A DNA stretch of 64,000 nucleotides from Hericium rajendrae. Lineage: Eukaryota; Basidiomycota; Agaricomycetes; Russulales; Hericiaceae. The position numbers and the translations under genes are program-made. The notes under the pieces were generated by a model. It made no database searches. It saw only the letters and a program-made list of their open reading frames with translations, and was not told where the DNA came from. The stretch lies in NCBI GenBank assembly GCA_033439255.1, contig CM065886.1, forward strand, positions 992,001 through 1,056,000. The letters run 5' to 3'. This document shows, piece after piece, positions 55,122 to 64,000 of the stretch. How positions within the stretch are numbered: position 1 is the first letter of the stretch; each line of letters begins with the position of its first letter.

Positions 55122-57320
55122 ATGCAACTATCCTATCTTACACTCCTCGTCTCATTTCTTGCCCACGTTCATATCGTTTCCGCAGACGACGAAGCATATC
55201 TAGACATCACAGATACCTCATCAAACCCTATCCAGAAGCTATCCATTCCGACTGTTGCTTTCGACTTGGACATGTCCGCCCACAGAGGCGGCGGAAAATA
55301 CAATAATCCCAGCATGCCGTTGGATGTGGAGGGCTATCCAGTCGCTCCGTCTGAGCTGCAGCTCGAGCAGGTGCATATTTATATTCGACACGGTGAGTCC
55401 ATGTGCAAGCACTTTCTATGCCGATAGTGTTTAATAGCGCGGCGTTAAATCTTTGCAGGTGAACGTACGCCAGTCTCCATCCGAATGGCCGATCCTCCCG
55501 CGTCCATCGTCGAGCACTGGACAATGTGCAATCACACGCGAAATTTCCGTGCAGCAGTTTCGGAATTCCAGCCTGCAGAGGGCTCGATTGACCCTGTGTC
55601 GTCCCTGGGTGCACCGAGCACGACACAACACCATCGTGATGTTCAGCGGGTTGTTGAGCACGGGGATGGCGTTGCTCGTGAAGCTGAGTGGTTAGTACTT
55701 GCTCGACCTTTCAAATCTTCCGTATGTGATCATTGCTGATTCTTGTACCCACATTACCTTTGTATACGAATAGTCTTTTGGGACAGCTTACTGATGTTGG
55801 CAGAGAGGTACGAATATCTGATCATTTCACAATATTAGCTATAGTGTATTCATGCTCTTATCACCAGTCTACATATAACTACGGCTATGCTCTACGCAAG
55901 CTTTATATAGACAGGTCGGTCGTGTTTGCTCATGACTATTCTATGTTGGCTCAGCAAAACTGCTTGTAGACTTGGATTTCTGCCGGATACTTTGGCTCGC
56001 CAGAACGACGTTTACTTCCGCTCAACGAACATCCCGCGGACCATCGAATCATTACAACAGATTATTCACGGGCTGTATCCTGTCAAGAATTGCAGCCCGG
56101 GCCTCATCCCTCAACTTCGCATTCGGAATGGCCGTGACGAGAACCTGCTGGGCAATACTCTCGCATGTGCGCGTCTGGGGGCCTTGCTAATGAACTTCGC
56201 GCATGGTAAGAGTTGCACTGCTTTTCTTGAATAACTGATATTGAGCATATGTCACAATAGCGGCGGCTGCGGCTTACAACCCAATTCTCGAACCGCTCGA
56301 TAAGAAGGTCTCCAAGTACCTTGGCGGCAATCCCATCCGCATCGATGGTAAGCCAAGGGCATCCGGAGTCCTTGACACTGTAAGCAAATACTTAATAAGT
56401 TACAATGTCAGCTGACCTGCTTGCTCTAGATACGTGCGTCAATCGCCCATGGCGTCAGGATACCACCAGAGTTCGAGGAGAAGAACGTAGTCGAGACCAT
56501 TGTGCGTATATCTTCTAACTATTGTACACCTCAACTTCTGATCATATGATCTTTATGCTTAGGAGAAAGCAGTCGTCAATGAATGGTTCGCAGGGTGTAA
56601 GATCTCCCGCCCTACCCCGTGTAGTCCTCATTAGACTAACCTTGTCCCAGACAAGACCGAAGAAGTCCGTCGCCTGGGCATGGGTCGCCTCCTCGGCGAC
56701 CTCTCCAGCAAGATGCAGCTCAAAGCACAAGAGCTTAATTTGTCCTCGTCTATGCGCAGCGAGCCTTCGCCGCGGATCCTCGTGCACAGCACCCACGACA
56801 CCGCAATCGCGGCTCTGACGAGCACGCTGGATGTCTTCGACAACAAGTAGGCGTATCCGTTCTTGCCGTTTATCCATGTTTAACACGTATCGTCCAGGTG
56901 GCCAGCGTTCACAGCGTCAGTCACATTTGAGCTCTTCAGACGGGATCCGAACGCGGACGCCCATGATGCAGAGCGTGCGCCTGCGCACAACCACGAGTAC
57001 TCGGATGCAGTACAGCCACCGCAGAACCAGGGCGTCCTGCAGACGATGCTGGGCGCGCCCTTCCGCCTGCGCCGGCCCAAGACCGCGTCGGAATTCTGTA
57101 CGTCGGAATTTTCTCACCTATCCCCGTTAGGCAGGCTCAACGGATTTGCACAGATGTCCGTGCCCGCTATCAGAGCCGCAACCTCATTTTGCCGCTGTGC
57201 GCCGACGAGGGCAAGCACCTCCCCGGCTCGCCCGAGTTCTGCAGTCTTGCTGCATTTGCGGAGCGTGTGGATGAGCTGGTGCCCAAGGATTGGGAGGCCG
57301 AGTGCGCGGTGCAGAGCTGA
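55122..57320 (+). CDS. Secreted histidine acid phosphatase
   Basis: Branch-2 histidine phosphatase releasing phosphate from esters outside the cell or in the secretory route. ATG at 55122 gives a signal peptide, MQLSYLTLLVSFLAHVHIVS, cleaved near SADD. The catalytic motif RHGERTP is split by the first intron (YIRHG at 55390, then ERTPVSIR at 55463). Further exons: LLGQLTDVGR, a tyrosine-rich piece, FLPDTLARQNDVYFRSTNIP RT (the second conserved Arg region), LLGNTLACARLGALL, the IAHGVRIPPEF exon, LGMGRLLGDL, then ILVHSTHDTAIAAL with the catalytic HD pair, and the C-terminal CADEGKHLPGSPEFCSL. Stop TGA at 57318-57320. About ten introns of 45-70 nt. Acid phosphatase rather than phytase cannot be settled from motifs. 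Confidence 0.88.
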
Positions 57321-58014
57321 TCTGCACGGGTCGTTCTTTATGACCGCATTTCTATCTGTGGGGCTGAGTGGATGCTAGTGGAATATCGTGGATCTAGAAG
57401 GGAAGCGGACGTCGACGTTCATATCTAATGACATACCTATTGTAGTCGTACATATTCTTTTGGATGTGGTTTTGGTCTGGCCTAATACACGAAGGTGTTG
57501 AATTGATGTGCCTCCGAACAAAGTAACTTAAGTGCAACAGGAGCTGCTGGGCCCATTTGGCGTCAGGAGATACTGTAGGTCGCTTGGCCGTATTTCTGTA
57601 CGGCGTCGATCACCATATCAAACGTACTTTGTATATGGACTGCATCTTCTTTTCAACTTCGTCACTTGATGCCCCGTTTCCACGAACTACAACATACAGT
57701 TTGATGCGACAGGGATTCAGAGATTCAAACAAACTGACAAGTCGAATGGCAACTTCATGATTTATCTGATATCGATCATTTACGCCAAGGCGGACTTTCT
57801 TCGCCTGTGCACCGTCCCCGATATCCCGTTTGCGGTTACACAGTTGCGCACAGTCCAGCTGTCTTTCCACGAACTGTAGGTTCCACCGCGATTCGCGAAG
57901 CCACAGTGTAACAATCAAGTCCGAATATGTGCATAAAAGCCTGACCGCAAATGGATGTCGCCATAGCGGAGGAAAGAAGGAACCTTGCATCGTTTCCTGC
58001 TCTCTCACCGAACC
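57321..58014. other. Intergenic
   Basis: Promoter of the aldehyde dehydrogenase at the right end. A 155-codon minus-strand frame (57610-58077) overlaps the next gene's start and has no recognisable motif. Confidence 0.4.
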
Positions 58015-60052
58015 ATGACTGAGTTTCAGCACACGCCGATCAGCGATCTGCCTGCGGTGAGTGTCATTGTCATTCACGCCGACTCAAGACCAGTCGATTG
58101 ATCGCGCCGTCTCGAGCCTTCCAGATCTACGACACTCTGCAGTCGACTTTCCGGAAGGGTGTCTCCCGACCGCTCGCATGGCGACGGCACCAACTGCACC
58201 AGCTCGCGCGGATGGCGCAGGAGAACAAGGACAAATTCGTCGCAGCCATCCATGCCGACCTCCACAAGCCTGAGATGGAGACCCAAATCGGAGAGGTGGG
58301 CCCCATCGTCGAGCGCAGCATCAAGAGTGCAGAGCTGCTCGAGGAGTGGGCGAAGCCGGAGGCAGTCGACGTCAAGGCGGCTTGGCAGCAGTCGTGGGGG
58401 TCGACGCTGTACAAGACCCCGAAGGGCGTGGTGCTTATCATCGCGTGAGTGGTGCCTTTCGTGTGTGAACGGAAGGGAAGGCTGACCTTCCAATCCTCGG
58501 TGTCTGTCGTCAGACCATGGAATTATCCAATGATTCTGTCGCTTCAGCCGCTCATTGGCGCGATCGCAGCTGGCTGCACCGCCGTCGTAAAGCCGTCCGA
58601 ACTTAGCCCCCATTATTCCCAGACCCTGGCAGAATTGATGCCAAAGTACCTCGATTCTTCCGCGTTCCGTGTCGTCAACGGCGGCGTGGAGGAGACAACG
58701 GCGCTTCTCGAAATGAAATGGGACCACAGTATGTATCCCGTGTCTGCGTGACTTTGAATGTAACTGAGCTGCACTGCTATCGACAGTCTTCTATACCGGA
58801 AACGGGCGCGTGGCGAGGATCATCGCCGCGGCGGCAGCGAAGCACCTCACGCCCTTGACCCTCGAACTAGGCGGGAAGTGTCCCGTCGTGCTGGACGCCA
58901 ACGCCGATCTGAGGATTGCAGCGAGACGGATCTTTTGGGGGAAATGTACGAATGCGGGCCAGGTACGCCGTTTATATGTTTCAATCTCGCGATCCGGCCA
59001 CCTGGATTGATTTCATTGATGGGTAGATCTGCGTTTGCCCTGACTATGTCTTGGTGCCGCGTTCTGTGCAAGATGCCTTCGTCGAGGCATTGGGCGAAGT
59101 CTACAAGGAGTTCTATCCTGAGGGTGCCCTGAAGTCCCAGTCGCTGTCTCATATAGTCAACCAGATGCACTTTGATCGTCTTCAAGACTTGCTTGCTCGG
59201 ACAAAGGGCGAGATCGTCCTTGGTGGTAAAACCGACGCCCATCGAGGAATCGAGCCAACTGTATTCAAGAACGTCCAAGAAGACGATTCTCTATTGGAAG
59301 GGTAAATCTGAGTTATCCCACTTCTGCTTGTCCGTGGAATGCTGATGAGGGAACAGAGAAATATTTGGACCATTTCTCCCTCTGGTCCCCGTGGACAGTC
59401 TGGAGGAGGCGATAAACTTCATTAATGCCAGGTGAGGATTCTGTACATCGCATACAGAAGACACGAACTTAGCGAATCCAGGCCATACCCACTGGTCTTA
59501 TACGCATTCACGGAGGACCCTCAGGTTAAGCAAGCGCGTGAGTGGTCATTTGGTCGAATTGCGGCATGATGTGAACCCATCGACAAACGACAGTGATCGA
59601 TCAAACACGGAGCGGAAACATCATCTTCAATGACACATTCCAGCAGCTTGCTGGTGCGTTCTTCGTTCCCTCGTCCGGACTATGGATCGCCAACTCAGGC
59701 CACGTTTAGTGAATGAGTTGCCCTTCTCTGGCATGGGCGAGTCAGGATGTACGTTTCCACTTGTCTCATGATCCTCAATTGAAAACTCATGATCAACTTT
59801 TGTACAGATGGCTATCAGATCATGAAGTACTCGTTCGACGGCTTCACTCATCTTCGCAGCTCCATTCATGTTCCTCTCGAGTAAGTCTGCTATTCATAAT
59901 GCGTCCTTCAACTGAGCTCAGCGATATCTAGAGCCGAGCCTTTCTTCGCAGGAAGATACCCACCCTATACCGCTGAGAATGTGAAACTGCTGGCAGGTCC
60001 TGCGGTAGACATGGAGATCCCATCAAGCGCTGGGGTCAACGGAAATGCTTAG
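58015..60052 (+). CDS. ALDH3-type (fatty) aldehyde dehydrogenase
   Basis: Oxidises aldehydes to acids with NAD(P)+. Start [14 protein letters not shown] at ATG 58015; stop TAG at 60050-60052; about ten exons. Seen in order: the N-terminal helical part ([20 protein letters not shown]), [42 protein letters not shown] (cofactor loop), the general-base Glu in [14 protein letters not shown], then [10 protein letters not shown] joined by an intron to [11 protein letters not shown], where the Cys after GQI is the nucleophile. Then [33 protein letters not shown] and the tail [12 protein letters not shown]. GxxFN-type and EIFGP motifs place it in the class 3 group. No stretch after that looks like a strong membrane anchor. 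Confidence 0.93.
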
Positions 60053-60166
60053 AGGCTGATTCTGATGTGGATATCTATGACTATGTAAGAACAGATCTAT
60101 GTATGTGTTTATGTATACACTATATGCTCGACCAGTCCAGGATGCTACACAGCTCGGCCTGATCCT

Positions 60167-61062
60167 CTACCACAAGTCGAACATGAAGTTCTCCCATGTC
60201 TTGATCAGGTCGCGGGAGCACTGTGTCTTGCTGATGGGCTTGTCCTCCGGGTAGATCATCGCCTTGTCAAAATCAATTATCACGAAACGCTTGCCGTCCC
60301 AGAGCACATTCTCGACCTCCATGTTTCCGTGTATGACCCCTACGGCATGAATCTTGGCAAGAGTACCGAACAAGTCGAATATATTCTCGTGCGTGAACTG
60401 ATTCCTGGGCAGCCGAGCCACATTCGGGATATATTCGAGAAGAATGGCCCGCGGGTACTCCGCGGGATGGGTGAGCTCCTGCAGCCAGCTGTCGTATGGC
60501 CATTGCTCCCTGTGCGACGCCCAACCCCCATGCTGGCGTCCCCAGATGTGGAAGTAGCCGTGTGGGCGCGGTACCACTCCCTCCTCGCACAGCCCGCTCT
60601 GAAGGAGACGGTGGTAGGCGTTCCTCTCGACCAGATGGCGGTCTCTTCTGTTCTGCTGGTCCTCGATGGTCTGATGGTTCTAAGTCGAACGAGGTAACCA
60701 TCGGGAGACACGCAGGTAGAATGAAGACATACCACTTTCAAGATATAAGGCTCTCCGTTCCACTTCACCTCGTAGACGAAATTATTCTCTGACGCCGAGC
60801 GACTAAGACGACGTCCCACTTCAAGCTTCTCTGGATCGAATTCCAACAGCGGTACGCCCGCGCCCGGTGCGAACTTTGGTACGAGAGCTGGTTTCACTTG
60901 GTTCTCTTTTGAAGGAATGGCATTGTTCGGATTTGCATGAAAAAGATAATCCAAGCGATTACAGGGGACGCCTTCGAAGGTGTCCGGAATTGGTGGACGC
61001 ATGTCCAGCCATTCGGTCAGGATTTGGCGGACGGGGCGACGCAGGTAGTAAAGGTCGGACAT
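60167..61062 (-). CDS. Protein-kinase-like (APH/PKL fold) protein, atypical catalytic loop
   Basis: Two exons: 61062 to about 60732 (MSDLYYLRRPVRQ to YILKV, ending in the ATP-binding Lys of a VAIK-like strand) and about 60676 to TAG 60167-60169. The N-lobe has VYEVKWNGEPYILKV. The hinge side has AILLEYIP; the catalytic loop reads AVGVIHGNMEVENVLW, followed by FVIIDFDKA (metal-binding DFD). In active members the loop is HGD or HxD; here the Asp is Asn, so the protein may bind nucleotide without normal phosphotransfer. Fungal-type kinase-like families with this layout are numerous in Agaricomycetes. Substrate unknown. About 265 residues, somewhat short. Confidence 0.7.
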
Positions 61063-62787
61063 GGTGGTTCAGGACACGTTTGGCTGCACACTATTGGCCT
61101 GCATGTCAGGCAGCATGATCATCGCACGCTCGTATGTACGCCAAGAAAGCACCTAGAGCACCAATATTAAAAAAATGCTTCAGTGAACGAGCCCAGCAAT
61201 GCGCTTGCACTCACCAAGGTCCTGCAAACACCGTCTACGCACCGCGCATGGTTAAGTCAATATTGGGAAGCGAAAACGGGCTGACAACATGTTACACATG
61301 CATGTAATTGTAAGGGCCGCGTGCTGGGAGACGGCAGTGACGGTACCTGCAGGAGGGAAGAACGACCAGGTGCGTGGGAATTTGTCGACCGTCCCTTCGC
61401 CGCGATGAAGTTGAAGTTTGAACTTGAATTCTACGTGTCACCGACGACGAACGAACCCCCACCAAATCCACATTGCAAGTTAACGGTAAACCAGCATGGT
61501 GCATCTACTGTCCGTCGCAATATTGACTCATGATGAACAATAGCGATTGCGAAAGCAGAGCTGGACCGTGGACAGAGCACACGACGGTAGATGAAGGAAT
61601 GCTGATAAATCCCCTGCTTGCAGCCCACTGATTCCAGCGCGACCTCGAATAGCACGGGTTTTATCTCTTCTGCAAGATCACATATTCTCATGGATACTTT
61701 GCAGAAGACGAAATGTGTCGCGAGCGACGGCATGCCGGCTCTAGATCTGTTCACTGCGCTAACAGGAAGGGCGTGGCGGCTGCCCGTTGGCCCGCGTGCA
61801 GCGCTCTGCTCGAAATGGTGCTTGAGAACGAGACGACACACAAATCGCACGGGCGGTCCACAGATTTGATGTAGGTGTGCTGCACCTAGTCTGCAGCCGT
61901 TCAACTTCAACTGACACGCCTAATGCCAGATTATCCGTTATCACTTGCGCTTAACTCTGGCACATACCTGCTGCTATGCTCTGTTGTCCGTCTGCAGCGG
62001 AGGGCGATGCGCCCGTCCTCGAGGGCGAATACTTATATCTTCCGGCTTCGCTGCACGAACCAATCACGACGTGCTAAGACGCGGTCACGTGCAATTCGCG
62101 CCAATAAACGGTCTATGCGTTGCATGCTTTCTGGGGCGACATTGACGTGGAAAATTGCTCGGATTCTCTCTGCCATGTCCAATTCTCCTTTGTTCCTCCT
62201 TTGTCCAGCGGCAACACGAGTCACTGACTCATTGATTGGGCTTGCCACCGGCGCTTTCAACTCTTGCCACACTGACGCCCTCAAGCCACACTTGCTGCTT
62301 TGTTCTTTGTGCATAGCCTTCCCCAATAGAGGCATCTTTGCCATACTTTGCTTTGATCCCCTTTGTCCCTGGCTATGGCACCGCAGGCCGTTCGCCCAGC
62401 ATTCCCTACCCTAATCTGGCGCGCGACTGTGTGGCAAGGATGGTCCTTGTTGGCCAGTGCCCCACACTCGTGCCTGCTGCCGGGGCCAAACAGTTTCTAA
62501 ATCAAGTAACGCCCGGGGGCATTTGCCATCTCGCGAATGAGGGCGTCCTGTGTTCGTCCCTTGGTCGCTCCATTAATGGATGTGGCTCCGAGACATATGT
62601 CCCGAGTGGCATCGCGAATGGGCGGGACAATGAGTGGGCAATTGCTATTAAATAGGCCTCTTCGACAGGACGAGTTGCATTGACAATTTTCCCTCACTGA
62701 TTCCACGTCGCCAGGACATTCGTCGTGCTTTTGCGTCTCATTCTACGTCTCCGAAGTCCCTTTACCACACCTACCTGATCTACTACC
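61063..62787. other. Long intergenic stretch
   Basis: 1.7 kb with no convincing gene. Contains TTTGTT-type motifs near 62180 and a TATA-like CTATTAAATAGG at 62646-62657, 130 bases before the zinc-finger gene. Confidence 0.4.
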
Positions 62788-64000
62788 ATGGCACCTACCC
62801 GGACTGAGGAAATGAAGGTAAGGCCCTCTGAATTTACAAAGCTGCCTTGTTTCTCATTTGGCTGTGCATCTGGCTCAAGCAGCCGCGCGTCCCATGCCCT
62901 CAGTGCGACAAGACGTTCAGTCGCAAATACGACATGACGCGACATGTAAAGGGCATCCACGACAAGATTCGGTGCGCTACTTTTCATTTTCAATGCTTGC
63001 GGAAGACTGATGTCATGCTAGATATTACTGCACAGAACCTGGATGTCCATTCGACGCAGCCCAGAAGTCCGCACTTGTAACACACATGACCAAGCAGTAC
63101 GTCTCTCGTTTGCTTTGACTGTAACATTGCTTGACCTGTGGGATGGCATGCAGCAACGGCAAGAGACCGAATGTCTGCCCAGAGTGCTTGGCAACGTACA
63201 AGGATCCATCGAGTCTTAGCCGCCACAAGCAGCAGCAACACGGCCATATTCCACACCACACAGCGGCCTGGCATGCGAGGCAAAGCAGGAAGAACGCGCG
63301 AGCGTCGCCGTACAATGTTTCTGCGCCGGGGGCACGGGGCACCGCGAGGGCGAAGAGGACCGCCGCGGCCTCTGAAGCCTCGTCGTCCTCTGATTCTTCT
63401 GGCTACGTCTCCTTGCCATCGTCTTCCTCTTTTGTGGGCTCTGTATTCTCAGTGCCAACCCCTCTACCGGTCAGCTCGGATCTCGATACCTCGGATTTCG
63501 CCTCGTTCCCGATTCCGCCTCTTGCATATGACTCATCGCCGTCCTCCTCTTCTACGGATTCTGCCTTCTCCCTGCCAACTCCTTCGTCGGTCAGTCCGGG
63601 TTTCAATACCTCGGACTTCTCGTCTTTCCTGGCTTCACCTGTCGCTCTCACCGGCTTGCCTGACCTGAACTCGAAGGATGCCTCTGCATTCGACTTCTCT
63701 AGTTCCATCTCTGGCGATGCTCCGCATGATCTGGCGATGCCACCATCCTACCTTGTCCATGACGCCAAGGACGGATACGAGGCAGCGCCAGCCGACGGCG
63801 ACTGGGCGGCATTCGTCCAGCAGCAGATGTCCGCTGACTACTACGGACATCAGTCTCCAGCACTGTCGATGCAAGACTGCACTGGCTACCCCAACGACAC
63901 GAACTCGCAGATGTCCTACGACACTGGTGCTTTCGATCCGACCTGGAACCTCGCAGACGGCTTTGCCTCCTGGGGCCAGCAACCCCAATACTCCTCGCCT
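62788..64000 (+). CDS. C2H2 zinc-finger transcription factor, cut by window edge
   Basis: Start MAPTRTEEMK at ATG 62788, then exons with three C2H2 fingers: CPQCDKTFSRKYDMTRHVKG (second His after GI), CTEPGCPFDAAQKSALVTHM and CPECLATYKDPSSLSRHKQQ. The second finger requires the acceptor at 63021-63022 (CATGCTAG), giving RYYCTEPGC; the later CACAG site would break it. After the fingers comes a basic stretch (ARQSRKNARA) and a long Ser/Pro/Asp-rich region with repeated DTSDFASF/NTSDFSSF motifs, probably an activation domain. The frame is open at base 64000. Sequence-specific DNA-binding factor; target genes unknown. Confidence 0.85.

Noticed and set aside
57610-58077. 155-codon minus-strand frame before the aldehyde dehydrogenase
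   Set aside because: Overlaps the dehydrogenase start, has no recognisable motif and no splice or promoter support.

Overview
The window is from a filamentous basidiomycete, most likely an Agaricomycete (a polypore-type wood rotter would fit). Almost every gene is broken by 45-80 nt introns with GTGAGT/GTGCGT-like donors. The host genes are GC-rich, with A/T-rich TATA boxes. The contents are typical of Agaricomycetes: an SREBP/Sre1 factor, a DUF6533 membrane protein, a flavin-dependent halogenase with the WxWxIP signature, a chromodomain Ty3/gypsy element and a Helitron. No tRNA, rRNA or CRISPR was seen.

Layout. 1-2930 (minus): a flavin-dependent halogenase running off the left edge. 3.7-12 kb: an island of unrecognised genes. 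It holds three intact copies (5.1, 6.3 and 11.2 kb) and two wrecked copies (7.2-8.2 kb) of one orphan family, a separate unknown gene at 3.7 kb and another on the minus strand at 8.75-10.2 kb. Upstream regions in this island share the motif ATTGTTC/GAACAAT. 12.55-28.84 kb: a Helitron coding for a Rep-helicase. Its Rep part is split by a 2.86-kb inverted-repeat element (16.21-19.07 kb). Its helicase is split three codons before the stop by a complete, very young Ty3/gypsy chromovirus (21.60-28.70 kb, two 423-bp LTRs differing at one base). The Helitron itself sits inside a decayed inverted copy of the SREBP gene, whose halves lie at 12.08-12.55 and 28.84-29.07 kb; the intact SREBP gene is at 43.4-46.4 kb.

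29-36 kb: an alcohol-dehydrogenase/enoyl-reductase pseudogene, then two tandem paralogues with many C2H2-like fingers and a C-terminal RING. In these, the zinc-finger exons are cut at the same place in each finger. 36-46.4 kb is mostly housekeeping: a PARP-type zinc-finger protein, a secreted Ser/Thr-rich CBM19-like protein, ribosomal protein eS26, an Ysc84/SH3 actin-patch protein and SREBP. 46.4-49 kb (minus): an unrecognised spliced fragment and a DUF6533 membrane protein found only by assembling exons. 50-54.7 kb (minus): L-2-aminoadipate reductase (lysine biosynthesis) with a Gcn4/Cpc1-type site upstream. 55-64 kb: a secreted histidine acid phosphatase, an ALDH3-type aldehyde dehydrogenase, a kinase-like protein with an Asn in place of the catalytic Asp, and a C2H2 transcription factor running off the right edge.

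Exon boundaries were placed by eye from splice signals and reading frame. Gene ends given to the base are start/stop codons seen directly. Family names come from motif recognition only; no search was run.
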